Positions 1 to 10,711 of a DNA stretch of 64,000 nucleotides are shown in pieces (position 1 is the stretch's first letter; every line of letters begins with the position of its first letter). The stretch is from Aculops lycopersici. Its lineage: Eukaryota; Arthropoda; Arachnida; Trombidiformes; Eriophyidae. The translations under genes were made by a program, and so were the position numbers. The stretch lies in NCBI GenBank assembly GCA_015350385.1, contig WNKI01000001.1, positions 2,261,178 through 2,325,177 on the forward strand, in the 5' to 3' direction. The notes below the pieces were generated by a model, which saw only the letters and a list, made by a program, of their open reading frames with translations, was not told the DNA's origin and did not search any database.

Positions 1-1669
1 TCGCGAGGCTTTAGTGTTTTCAGTCGCCTTACAAGTAGCGTGCAAATTTGCATGCGTAATAAGCGGCCGCCTAGCTAGTTTGAGCACTTTGACTCTGGTT
101 GTTGGTCCCACTTGACGGATTCTATGGCCGCTGGCGCCAATTTGCATGCAAGAACCCCTCGCTCGCAGCTCGCGACCTTCGGACTAACTATCTGAACCAA
201 AGCGGCCCCCAAAAATAAGCCAGCTTGCCAGTGACGACGACAAAAACGACGTCGACAACCACGACGATAACATCATTAATAGACAGCCTCCACCCACAAG
301 CCTCTATTTCCCCTCTATTTCATCCTCTTGATCTCGGGCGCACCAAGTCGCGCTGCGAGTCTCCAATTTGCTGATCAAGTAGAATCTATGCAAATTCCAG
401 TGCCACTCTTCAGTTTGTCGCCTCCGCCCCTAAACCCCTCGTTCCTTTGTCTTTAGTTGGCGTCTCCCTTTTCCCGCCTTTATGGTAAGTTGAACTGTCT
501 CTCTAGCAAAATTTAGTTTGGTATTTTACCAGAGCAGAAGAGGGAATTGTCGCACCGAGAGCACCAAGCGACCGAACGAATGCAGCCAACTTCCGCCCCT
601 TAAGCCGACGAGAGCAACTTGACGTGACTCAACTTCCGGCATGAGTTTTCTCGAAGCAAGTCTCAAAGTTTCGCCAGAGTAATTCCCCTTTATTATCTGA
701 AGTCAAGTTTTTCCAACTGCTTGCAACGTATCTACGCAAACGTCCACGAGTCTCAATCGAGAAGACAAACAACTGGCGAGATTGTGATAAACTAACAAAG
801 TTTCTTGCTGCAAGAATTTCCCCTCTTTCTCTGAATGTCGCAGTTTGCCAACTGGCGGCGGCGTTCAGGAAATTGATGGGATTGGCACGATGAACGCTAT
901 TTGCTCAGATGCGATTGAATCCCCATCTCGAGCCTCGTGTTATTTCTGTGGTTATTTTCTGCCAACCACTCACTCGCTTGCTGGTGTTGGCCTCTCCAAG
1001 TTAGAGGCAATGGGGAAAAATTGAATGGACATTGGAACCATTCCATTTAAACCGGACCGAACCTCGCGCGAGTTTCGTGGCATTTGTCGCCCACTTCAGT
1101 TTTCTCCCGTTTGTTTACTCTCTCGCTACTGGCCAGCTTATCGCTTCCGGTTTTGTTGGCGAGATGGACAACAAAGGAGCCTTTCAGTTGAGGCTTTTTA
1201 ATGCTTGTAGAAATACAACCTACAACAATGGCAACCCGAATTCTTGGCACGTCGTCGTGCTTGGTCCGGCAAAGAGGTCGGCTCGCTTTGCTTGTTGGCT
1301 GAAGCTAACTGGCAAAAAAATCGAGCTAGAGAAGCGCAATTCATCAATTAGCCCACCCAATTTCTCTATTCTCAATCACTCCTTTTCATTGTTCGATCCT
1401 TCAACTTTTGCCAGAAAGAGAAAACTCGAATCAAATTTAGATTCTTACTCATATTCTAACCAAAATTTCCAATTCGATCGGCCAACATACAAACAGTCAG
1501 CCGCAAAAAGAACGTTAGGAAAGGTACCAAGATCAACGAGGATCAAATGCGAGCAACAAGAGAGAAGTAAACGAAGTAATTTGTTATAATTCTAATTTGG
1601 TAAGCTTCTCCGTGGAGACAGAAGCAACAGCAGCGTTAAAGCTAACTGCACAAGGGCACTGAAAACGCG
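1..1669. other. No gene recognised; upstream of tetraspanin
   Basis: Only short open frames occur here, and none resembles a known protein. The stretch probably holds the promoter and 5' untranslated region of the tetraspanin gene. An ETS-like octamer ACTTCCGG lies at 632-639. An open frame at 1032-1589 lacks an ATG start and has no recognisable domain. Confidence 0.5.
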
Positions 1670-2116
1670 ATGCAGGCAGGTAATCCGGAAGTGGAAAAAG
1701 AAGAGCCAAAAGTCGTCGGTCCAATTAGTTTGCGTCCATCAATTGATCAGACAACAAGTCAAGCAGCGACTCAAGAGGTAGGCGGCGGAAGTCGACAGCA
1801 TAACAGTAATTATAGCAGAAATAATAATGATAGCAATCTCCACCAGCAACACCAACCTTCACGAGACTCCCGTAGCTACAGCACAAATAATAGCAACAAC
1901 AGTGATCCAAATCCAGCAGCAGCAGGATCGTCGTCATTCGAAGGCACGCAAATAGATAGTCAGCACCAAGACCAGCACCAGCAGTCAATTGGCGGCGCGT
2001 TGAGTCTAAATTTAGTTCTTTCAAGACAACAGCACCAGGCGCAGCAACAACAAAGTAGTAGCAGCAGCCCAGCAGCAGCATCCGAAAAGTTAGTGGAGTT
2101 GGAAAATTTGAGGCAG
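1670..2116 (+). CDS. Probable first coding exon of the tetraspanin gene
   Basis: The frame opens at an ATG (1670) and runs 149 codons to CAG|GTAGAT, a usable donor in phase 0. Its Ser/Asn/Gln/His-rich composition matches the N-terminal part of the tetraspanin frame at 4038. Phase-0 acceptors exist at CCGAG|TTG (exon from 4038) and GTCAG|TCG (exon from 4053). The join is inferred from phase and composition only; the exon could belong to a different transcript. Confidence 0.4.
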
Positions 2117-5100
2117 GTAGATTCTAGGTTCTAGGTTCTAGACTTTAGACTTTAGAGTTCGGAAGACGAAAGCAGTAGCAGTAGCAGCAGCATCATCAGA
2201 TAGACAGAAACTTTGTCGTAGTCCAGAATGAAAACATTCTTCAGTTGAGTGGCGACACCAATTTTCTGCAGTCAGTCTAGCTAGAAGCTGGACTTAACAA
2301 ACATTTCGACTACGACTTGTGTGTGCATGCGAGTGTGTTAAGCGGACGGCGCATAGCGCCGCGCGTCGCTAGGCGCTCCAAATGTTGCACCATGAGCGCT
2401 GTTTGCGGCTTGCATTCAAGAAGTGTGTTTGCAGCGCGCATACTAATGACACCCACCAACCAACAAACTAAATCTTACAAGTTAGCTGGTGGGTAGTTTC
2501 CTCGCAGCTTATGGCAGCGAGGAGCTGTAGATGAATGAAGCATTGGCGGTTAGTTTAGCAGGCCACAATATCAACTCGTGTTATTTCAGCTGACGGCTGC
2601 TTGTGGTATTCAGGCAACTTGGTCGCTTATCGCCTGGCGGCCAGTCATTCGGTTGGTCTTCCAACTGGATGTATGATTTTGTGACAGGCGCGCGCTTTAC
2701 GCTTCCGTACGCCACAAGAGCGCAGCAAGCGAGAGAGAGATGGAGGGTATTTGTGACTTTTCTCCCAAACTCAAACTTCAACTGTGTTATTTGGATTGGC
2801 AAGCTAACCGACAAACTGGCGACGCCGTCGCTGTTGCCACCGCGTCACCAACAATAAGCGCCGAGTGAGTTAATAGTGTAACGGCACACACAAACACAAT
2901 TGCAACGTAACCGAATTCCCTGTTACGTAATACCCACCACCATGGCGGCCACCGGTTGTTGTTGTCCAGCTAGAACCTAGTCTCTGGTGAGCTGATCCGT
3001 CTAGAGCAAGCCACACACAATACTCTCAAACGTTATATCAACTCTGCGACTAACGTTCTCAAAGTTGGTTTGGTGCGGCGAGTTGAGTGGTGGAAATTTT
3101 GTTTTCGCTGGCGACGAGTCTCCCCCCTTTCTCGGGGCCCCCAAATTTGGCACGAAAACCGTTATTTTGCTCTCTATGGTCAAGTTTGCAAGTTTCTCTT
3201 GGTATACATAGAGTTTGGTGAACTCTTGTTAGCGCTTAACAGTTGGGGGAGTTGAGGGGGAGTTTGCGAGTTGGTCGGAAACCGGAAGGTCGCCAGAGGG
3301 ACGGAGAGTGAGTGAGAAAAAAGAGGGAGGGGAAGGAATGGCCATTATAATTGAGTGGCCGCCAAGTAAAGGGATGGAAATGTTAGACAGAAAGGGAGAG
3401 AGACCGCAATCGGGATAAACTTGGAACATTAACTGGTGGCTGGAGTAGAGGCAGCAGTAGTGGTTGTTGTTGTTGTTGTTGTTGCTGTTGTTGCTGCTGG
3501 CAAAATAGCTCATCGTGGCGATAGAAAGTGTGTGGCTCGTGTGTTGCATGTTAGTTGATTTATTTTCGGTCAGAAGGGCAGAGCGAGAGTTGGAATCCAG
3601 TAAAATAAAGTGGCGACTTTGGTTGGCGTGAATAATGCTATGCGATAGTTGTAGCAATTTTTATCGGCTTCCAAGCAGATGAATCCACTTGAGCAGTCGC
3701 AAAAGAGTGGCAGAGTTTAGTGTTTGGCAGACGACAGATCCAACTTGCACCAATCACCACTCCTCTCCGATTCGAATGTCCCGTTAAAAAACAAACTAAA
3801 AGTTAAACTTCAACTCCAAACTTCAACTCTCTTTGCTCAATATATTGACCAAAATATTCCAATTTTCATACTCTCATCAACTAAAATTCCGACTGAAACT
3901 ACAGTAAACCAATCACAACAAACAATTCAGCTAGCGACCAGAGTCACAGAATCAAGGTAACGCTGACAAGTGCGCCACGCGAATCAATCGCCAGCTGCTC
4001 GCTACTTAACGAGCAGCAAGTTAACTCACCTGCCGAGTTGATCAAACGTCAGTCGACGGCAACACTAATTAGCGCCAACGGCATTGAGTCCGGAAACGGA
4101 AGTCAGAATTTACACTCGTCAAACTTTGCGGAGCAAGCGACGAATTCAGCTGTAAGCGGAAGTTACGTTGCTCCTTGTGTTCCAGTTCCATTGCAGCAAA
4201 CTGCCCCTTCGAGTTCAAACTCAAACTCAAACTCCAGACGACAGGTGGGTGGTGGCAACAATCAACAAAGTGAACAGGATACCACCAACGAGAGGCGCAA
4301 GAATCAGGAGGATCAATTGAGACGCATAGCGTCGCAACGAATCAATAGAAACTCCAATTTGCAGCAACAGCAGCAGCAGCGGCAGCAACAACAACAAACT
4401 TCCAACTCTCGAGTTGCAAGTCAGAATCGCGATTCGTCTTCAGGTAGATCGTCGAATCAGCTGATTAAATCGTCGAGCCAAGCAATTGGTTTGTCTCAGT
4501 CGCCGTCAACTAATCTTTTGATAGAGAAGCAAGCGCAACAAAATCAACAGCAAGCAAATCAAACAAACCAACTACATTTGCAACCAAACCCAAAGCAACT
4601 TGCCATCTATATAAACGGAAAAATTAGATCCAATTCCATATTCTGTCACTCAACGCCAGGTAGCTCGCTGACTAATAGCATCTTGAACAAGTTTCACATA
4701 ACGGGAACGGGAAGTTCAGCTTCAGCGGCGGCCACGGGCCAACATCAGCAGACAGATCAGGTGGCCGGAAGTGGAGGCGGAAGAGATCAGGGCGCAAACT
4801 CGTCGTCGTCGTGGTCGTTGGTTGGCTTGAAGGGCGAGAGTAGAGGCAAGTCGTCTCCGTCAGCGTCGGCCTCGGGAGCCAATAAGCGAGTGATACCTGG
4901 TATTTACATTGACGACAAGCAATCGCCACTGAAGCGAACAAAGCTGAGGAGTGGAGCTGGCGAAAAGAGCAGCAGAAGTTGCGACGACACAACGGCCACC
5001 GCAACGGAGAAAAGTTATACGCATTATTTAGTGTCAAATTTCTGTTCAGGTGCTCAGCGGATTCTGCAGGTCAGTTGCGCTTGTGGCTCGGATGTGAGGA

Positions 5101-8100
5101 GTTCGCCGAAAGAGGGAGCAAAAAGAGAGAGTGATACCACTAGTCAATCAAATCAAGAGTTAGAAAGAGACACTGGGGCAGACAAAGATAGAAATAACTC
5201 AACAGCAACAGCAGCAACAAATGCAACCGACGAGAGGAAAAGAGAATCAAGTGCCAAAAGAAATAGAAGAGAGAATTCGGCTGGACAAAACAAAACAAGA
5301 AACCAAGTTAAACAAAAGAAGGGGAAAGGCGAGGGCGGAAGAGGAGGCGAGACTAAGATTGAAATCACACAAGTGTCGACCGACGGTCAAGAGCTTCACC
5401 AAGAGGAGGAAGCGGGAAACTTGAAGTTCAGAGGGGGAAAGCAAAACTCCTTGGACTCCGGTGCAAAATCTCCATCGTCGTCGTTGTCCTCATCGTTGCA
5501 AGATTACAAAGAGAATCAAGAGCGCGCAGAAAATCAAGAAGACGATCCCGTCGATTCCTTCAAAATCAAGGGCTTCGGTTCAAACTTAACGCCCCCAACC
5601 ACCGAGCAGGTGGTTACGCAAAAGACAAGCTATAAATTGAATCCCTCATCAATGTTCTTGAGGAAAGCTATGCGCTACTATAGATTATGGATCTATTGTG
5701 CAAATGTCACCATATTCATAGGCACACTTATTTTTCTCCTAGCCGCCCTTTATGTAACCTCAGATTTTCGAATCAAATTGCTGGTTACTAGCTCGTCTTC
5801 GGAGTTGTCGTTGTCATCGACTAGCGACTTCCGGCAATCAGTTGGCCAATCGGCAGGTGAATCAGCGGATAATCAAAATCACAATCAAGGTGACGAAAAC
5901 CCTGCATTAGGTAGTGAGAACAATTTTAATTTTAACATTAACGACAACAACGATTACGATGAAGATCTGTTGTTTGGCGGCAACCGGAAGTCGTCGAGTC
6001 GAAATCAGAGGCACAGAGATTTTTATCATGATATTGGTGTTAGTTATTCAGAGCCCAGCTTGGTGTTGGCTTACATTGTGATCGCTATTCAGGCCGGCAT
6101 CTTGCAGGCAATTGGATGTTTGGGTGCCATCCGTATGAAGGAGAGATTGATACAAACTTTTTGGTATTTAATACTGGCATTGACTTTCGTTGATGTCCTC
6201 TTTTTAATGTATTGGTTGAATCGGTATGACTTCATCACCAAATCACTGCGCCATCATCTAACCACGCGACTTACCTATGACTATGGCCACCTGGCGACCA
6301 TATTGCCACCCGAGGAGTCATTCATTGACCAGCAAACAAATGATGCCGCCCATCTGTCGATGCCTTCATCGAACGCGACCAATTCTAGTGTTCATCAAAA
6401 TAAGAGCAAGAAATTCAATCAAAATAATCACCAACAATCACCGCACCACGTGCAATCAGTCGCTAGCGAGTTTAGCTACAAACTGGATAAGATTTTGACT
6501 GTAAGTTTCACTCTCACCTGTCCCATTCTTACTTACTGCAACTCCAGATCGTACGAAAGTGTACGATTTGCTCGAAACCAAAATTAACTGACAACACTTC
6601 GCTACAAACAAAAATAATAATACTTATATGTATATATAAATATACAGGATATAATTGATAAAATCCAAGCCGAATCGCAGTGCTGCGGCATCACCGATGC
6701 CATTGACTATGAGCGCAGCAGTTGGCGCCGATTGCAATTGAGTGGATTGGAGATGAGACTAAACTTGAGCTCCAGTGAGCGGAATGAGTTCGACGAGCTC
6801 TTACGCCAAGTGCCTCTCGTGCCGGCCAGTTGTTGTCGGCGCAGTCACAAATCCAATTTTCCATCTGCAGTGACCAAGTCTGGCTCGTCGACTTTTGCTA
6901 CCGGAAGTGGCAATCAAAACAAAAGCGGTCGCCGAAAGACATCGTCGAGAAAGACGAGCACAGATAGAAAGACTGCAGCTAGAGATAAATCGAGCGGCAG
7001 TAGCTTGCCGGCAAACCAATTGATTGATCAGCGGCACCAGCAGCAACAAGGGTCTGGATATAGCTGGCCAGCTAATCAACCGGCGCCCAATATACTCTCG
7101 TCGCAAGTGACGACGTCCACCACCGACCAAGAGGATAGCGGCGAGCCCGAGTTCAGCAATCCTCATAGGCAAGTTCTAGAGGCCGACAATCCAATGAGTC
7201 CGATTATGACGAGTGCAAGCGACACCAATGATGATGACGACAACAACAACATCATAAGAGACTTTGCCAAGTCCTCGAGTGGAGACGAATCAATTCCCGA
7301 ACAGCAGCTAAGAGATGCAATCTCGACGGATGATAATTTATCCGCCGGCGGACTGTACGATCCAAAACTAAAGGCGGCAACCTTATCGCATGCCTTCAAG
7401 GCGGAGGAACACGACGAGTTCGCCTGGTTGAGCAAGGGGAAGCGCAGGTTGTTGGCCAAACAGGACAACTACAATCTCTGGTTGCGGGACATGGTTCAGT
7501 CCAGTGGTTCAAATTCGAACTCGGGATCGGATAAGTCGGGTTCAAGCGAGGGGGCGGAACCGGCGATTGCGACGGACGAGATTGATGAGACTGTGGAGGC
7601 AAATGGAGCGAGCTCGAGATTGCGACGCTGGGTTGTGGAGTCGATGGTGGACAACAAGCAACGCGTCTTGTCGCGTCTGGTTGAGTTAGTCTCTAGTTCA
7701 AGTTCAATCAATGGGAAGAATGCGAAGAGCGGAAGTTCTGTGAGCCTTGACAAGCCACCGGGGCACAATGAAATTGGATCACCACCAACACTACCACTAC
7801 AAACGGCCGACCAGCTGGCGAGTGATTGGGCGAAACTGGCCGCATTGAGACGCCTCCTGTTCGTGAACACGTCGCCAGATATAAACGAGAGCTCGAGTGC
7901 CAACGAGAAGGAGGAGAAGCTGATAACGAGGCAGGGGAGCGACGACGGTGATGGTGGTGATAGAGACGACGAGTTTAGCGAGAGTAAATTCCGCTGGCCC
8001 AATGAGCTGGAGCTGAATTTTGACCAGTATAAGCTAATGGAAAGCTACCTCCTAACAAACGGGACCACAGCTCAGCTTGCCGACAGTTCCGAGGAAACCG

Positions 8101-10088
8101 CGGGCCCGGTCCAAAAACCGGATGTTGATTCTAACCTCATCGCGAGCTCCCCGAAGACCAGTTCATGTTGTCGAGGTGTCGAGAGGTTAATGGCAACGAA
8201 CGAAAATAGTGAAAGATTGTCGTTAGACTCGAGTGAATCAAATTTAGTCGACCCGCCGACTTTACCTGTGATCAAGGAGCCAGGTGAGCGCAATGGAATT
8301 GAGCAACGGCCTAGGAGATCGGCTAACATGGACGACAACAATACCAACAACAACAACAACCCTGATAACCAGGAATCGAGCTCTAGAGATAGGAGACGAA
8401 TGCGGTTGTTGGGCAAACTGTATGAGATTATCAAATCGGAACGGGAACTCGGTTGCTCTCCGCGGTCTTATTTCGATCAGGCAACCATATACACGCAAGG
8501 GTGTCATCTGTACATCAAGAGTTGGCTCGATTCCTCGTGGAACATTTTGTTTGTAACGGGTTTGTGCGTTTTGACGACGCTCAAGATTTGCTCTTTGGTT
8601 TTACTTCGATTAGAGATACGCGAGATGATACACAAGATTCGCGTTTTAAAAGGTATGGCCACCGAATACAATGCTCTGCACGATCTTGAAGCTTACCTGC
8701 CGCGACACTCGGTTTGTGCCCAGGCTGCTGAATTGACGCCAACTGGCGTTGCTGCTGCAATTCCAAGTCCAACCGCCGCAGCAAGTGGTATGATTGCTCC
8801 TACAGGTGGCAGCAGTTCGGGAGTTGGTGTGCTGCCCTCGCTTCCGCCCCACCGACTTGGTGGCTCCTTCTCTGAGGCTGTGGTTGCCGCAGCCACGGCG
8901 GCCGCCGTTAGTGGCGCCTCCTCAAACCAGGGCGGCAGCCAACTTGGCTTTACGAAGGGCAGCCTGTCCAGCGCCGACCGGGCGGCCTCTATGAAGGCGG
9001 TCGCCTCGGCCATGTCCACCATGCTAACGCCCTCCATGTGCACCCGAAGTTCGTCGGCCAGCACCGCCCACTTGCACGCCGCCGCCTCGTCCCTATTGGG
9101 CGCCCAAAAGCAGGCGCTCTCGCTTAGATCCGATCTCTTTCCCACCATTTCGCGCCGGCACACCGCCATTTCGGTGTGTCCCGCGGCAGCTGCCGCCGCG
9201 GCCGCAGCCGCCCACCACTTGATGTCCCGCCGCGGGACCTACGTTGCAAATCCCATCTACTCGCCACAGTTCACCTTTGGCGGCGACGGCGCTACAAACA
9301 CAAACGCCGCAGCCGCCGCCGCGGGAACCGGAAGCTACGGGCTTCTAGGCAAAAGAGGCCAGATTGCAAGTAGTATGTGCGGCATAGGTCCAAATTTCCA
9401 CAGTCTCGCTCAGCATCGCCACTCGGCTCACACTGTCCACTCGCTCTACAGCCAGCAACTCTTTCAGCCTCAGCAGCAGCAGCATTTAAGCACTTCCGGC
9501 GCTGCCTCAGCCTCAGTCTCGAGCGCGCGAGATAGATCCGCCCAGCAAGCGTATAGCAGCAGCAGTAGCAGCAACCAGCAGACGACAAGCAACCATCTAA
9601 GAAGCAGTAGCATTACTAACACCGGAAACTTGAGAAACTTCCTCGGCGACCACCAGATCAACAGCAACACCAACAACCAGAATCACAATTTCCAGAAAAA
9701 CAACAATGCGACGGGCAGCAGCGCCAGCACCAACAACAGTCGCCGGCCCTCGGTAATCGCGCACCAGAGTTCGGGTGACTCCCAGCATCAGGGCCAAGCA
9801 ATGCCGCCGCAGCATGCTGGCCATCAGCAACATCAAGTGGCCGAAGTGGGCGCCACGACGCCCAAGGCAACGACAGGGACAGGTCAGCCGCAGCAGCGGC
9901 CACAGTTGCAGAATATTGCGAACTCTGGCTGCGGAAACAGGTCGCCCTCGGCGGGCTCCAGTCACCAGCTCCTATCGCTGGTTTACCCTTTCAAGAGACA
10001 GTCGTCCGGCGGCGCCCAATCGGCGGGCAACTTTTCGTTGGATTTGTCGCCCGCGTTACTAACGGAGTCGCGGCGCTCAATTCACTAG
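1670..10088 (+). CDS. Giant tetraspanin-family membrane protein
   Basis: Tetraspanins are four-pass membrane proteins that organise partners in the membrane. Two exons are firm: about 4038-6500 (821 codons) and 6648-10088 (1146 codons plus stop), joined in phase 0 across a 147-bp intron (donor ACT|GTAAGT, acceptor ATACAG|GAT). TM1 lies near nt 5680-5765, TM2 near 6055-6130, TM3 near 6150-6215 and TM4 near 8534-8610. The large loop carries CCG at 6681, the PASCC motif at 6831 and paired GC motifs near 8449 and 8503, which is the family's cysteine signature. The loop is about 725 residues instead of the usual 70-130. The Ser/Gln/Asn-rich N-terminal cytosolic part is about 540 residues and the Ala/Ser/His/Gln-rich C-tail about 490. 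The firm part has no early ATG, so I propose an upstream exon at 1670-2116. I cannot assign a subfamily. Confidence 0.8.
2117..4037 (+). other. Putative intron or 5' untranslated region
   Basis: I found no convincing coding sequence here. A (GTT)n tract lies at 3462-3499. The tetraspanin reading frame is open back to a stop near 3894 but has no ATG in that part, which is why an upstream coding exon is needed. An open frame at 3724-3960 in another phase starts at TTG and is not convincing. Confidence 0.4.
3462..3499. repeat. (GTT)n microsatellite
   Basis: An imperfect GTT/GCT trinucleotide tract in the non-coding stretch before the tetraspanin main exon. On the minus strand it would read as an Asn run, which explains an Asn-rich open frame there. 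Confidence 0.85.
4038..6500 (+). CDS. Tetraspanin exon: N-terminal extension and TM1-TM3
   Basis: Encodes a long low-complexity cytosolic segment with poly-Gln (nt 4361-4398), Ser runs and Lys/Glu-rich stretches. TM1 follows (starting near MFLRKAMRYYRLW, nt 5652), then an extracellular loop of about 97 residues, TM2 and TM3. The donor is GACT|GTAAGT. The frame runs on into the intron to a stop at 6585-6587. Confidence 0.75.
6501..6647 (+). other. Tetraspanin intron
   Basis: 147-bp phase-0 intron, GTAAGT to TATACAG, joining the TM3 side of the large loop to the CCG motif. It holds a 7-bp inverted repeat ATCGTAC/GTACGAT at 6548-6567, whose core recurs in a palindrome at 13046-13066. Confidence 0.8.
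6648..10088 (+). CDS. Tetraspanin exon: giant second extracellular loop, TM4 and C-tail
   Basis: Begins DIIDKIQAESQCCGITDA, a typical start of tetraspanin EC2. PASCC follows 50 residues later. A segment of about 540 residues, rich in Ser, Asp/Glu and Asn, then separates it from the last pair of loop cysteines (ELGC and TQGC) and TM4. A second SSCC doublet lies near 8166. After TM4 the tail contains poly-Ala, His and Gln/Ser runs and ends FKRQSSGG...RRSIH. The whole 3.4 kb is open, which supports coding. Cryptic introns inside the repeats cannot be excluded. Confidence 0.75.
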   Translation, partial: DIIDKIQAESQCCGITDAIDYERSSWRRLQLSGLEMRLNLSSSERNEFDELLRQVPLVPASCCRRSHKSNFPSAVTKSGSSTFATGSGNQNKSGRRKTSSRKTSTDRKTAARDKSSGSSLPANQLIDQRHQQQQGSGYSWPANQPAPNILSSQVTTSTTDQEDSGEPEFSNPHRQVLEADNPMSPIMTSASDTNDDDDNNNIIRDFAKSSSGDESIPEQQLRDAISTDDNLSAGGLYDPKLKAATLSHAFKAEEHDEFAWLSKGKRRLLAKQDNYNLWLRDMVQSSGSNSNSGSDKSGSSEGAEPAIATDEIDETVEANGASSRLRRWVVESMVDNKQRVLSRLVELVSSSSSINGKNAKSGSSVSLDKPPGHNEIGSPPTLPLQTADQLASDWAKLAALRRLLFVNTSPDINESSSANEKEEKLITRQGSDDGDGGDRDDEFSESKFRWPNELELNFDQYKLMESYLLTNGTTAQLADSSEETAGPVQKPDVDSNLIASSPKTSSCCRGVERLMATNENSERLSLDSSESNLVDPPTLPVIKEPGERNGIEQRPRRSANMDDNNTNNNNNPDNQESSSRDRRRMRLLGKLYEIIKSERELGCSPRSYFDQATIYTQGCHLYIKSWLDSSWNILFVTGLCVLTTLKICSLVLLRLEIREMIHKIRVLKGMATEYNALHDLEAYLPRHSVCAQAAELTPTGVAAAIPSPTAAASGMIAPTGGSSSGVGVLPSLPPHRLGGSFSEAVVAAATAAAVSGASSNQGGSQLGFTKGSLSSADRAASMKAVASAMSTMLTPSMCTRSSSASTAHLHAAASSLLGAQKQALSLRSDLFPTISRRHTAISVCPAAAAAAAAAAHHLMSRRGTYVANPIYSPQFTFGGDGATNTNAAAAAAGTGSYGLLGKRGQIASSMCGIGPNFHSLAQHRHSAHTVHSLYSQQLFQPQQQQHLSTSGAASASVSSARDRSAQQAYSSSSSSNQQTTSNHLRSSSITNTGNLRNFLGDHQINSNTNNQNHNFQKNNNATGSSASTNNSRRPSVIAHQSSGDSQHQGQAMPPQHAGHQQHQVAEVGATTPKATTGTGQPQQRPQLQNIANSGCGNRSPSAGSSHQLLSLVYPFKRQSSGGAQSAGNFSLDLSPALLTESRRSIH

Positions 10089-10538
10089 AGGGTACCTTGG
10101 CAAAGTTTGACTCAAGTTTTGGACGCCGTAGGTCACGCCCATTGGCTTCTATAGCAGCCAATGGGCACCGCGAGACCTTCTGTCACGGTCCAGCCAACGG
10201 CGCCGACTTCCTCCAACCCAAAGTGATAGGCAGGGATACTTAATAGACTTTACTTGCCAAAGATAGACAGGAAAAAGAGATTCAAGCGACAAGTGAGCTG
10301 CCACCAAGACCGACCAAGCAAAACGTTATCAGTCAAAGTGTGATCAGCAAATTTTCCTCTCTTTCTCTCGCTCTTTCGCACGGTTTTCGCACACTGCCGT
10401 ACTGGTCGCGCCGGAGTTGAGGTTTGTTGGCGGTGTAAACTAAGCGAAGAAAGAGATAGATAGAAAGAAAGAGGCAGACGACTAAGAGAAGAAGGTTGAA
10501 ACCCGGGGGCAAAAGCGGTTAAGATTAATACTACTCAC
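10089..10538. other. Tetraspanin 3' flank; no gene seen
   Basis: Non-coding on inspection. It contains a perfect foldback at 10137-10166. I looked here on the minus strand for the rest of the PfkB kinase domain and did not find it. Confidence 0.5.
10137..10166. repeat. Perfect 11-bp hairpin with paired ATTGG/CCAAT
   Basis: Stem GCCCATTGGCT and its complement AGCCAATGGGC flank an 8-nt loop, 49 nt after the tetraspanin stop codon. The two arms carry ATTGG and CCAAT, the NF-Y core in both directions. It could be an RNA 3'-end structure or a regulatory palindrome. Confidence 0.7.
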
Positions 10539-10711
10539 CTTGAATCGATCATCTATTCTGGTGCTAACGTGCATATCAATCATTGTGCAGCCAACCACGA
10601 CGGGTGGACCGCAAGCGCTGAGGCTGGCGCTAGCTTGCGGGGAAACTTGGCACTCTGAGGTGCTGCCACTGACTGTGCCTTCCTTTCCGGTTGCTCGGCT
10701 CTGAGCTCCCT
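10539..10711 (-). CDS. Linker and first strand of the PfkB kinase domain
   Basis: 173 bp: 2 nt completing a Glu codon, then 57 codons. The acceptor CCAAAG|AGGG follows a CTAAC branch-like motif and a pyrimidine tract. The peptide ends with PPVVVGCTMIDMHVSTRIDD, resembling the first beta strand and substrate-binding Asp of PfkB kinases. The strong donor AAG|GTGAGT shows the message should continue. Confidence 0.65.

Noticed and set aside
1032..1589. 185-codon open frame upstream of the tetraspanin
   Set aside because: Starts at TTG, has no recognisable domain, and its composition looks like untranslated sequence.
8693..9169. Ala-rich minus-strand frame within the tetraspanin C-tail
   Set aside because: It mirrors GC-rich Ala/Ser codons of the plus-strand coding exon and has no features of its own.
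9955..9985. Minus-strand GAGD-like peptide suggesting the PfkB signature
   Set aside because: A short chance match inside the tetraspanin exon, with no surrounding kinase sequence.
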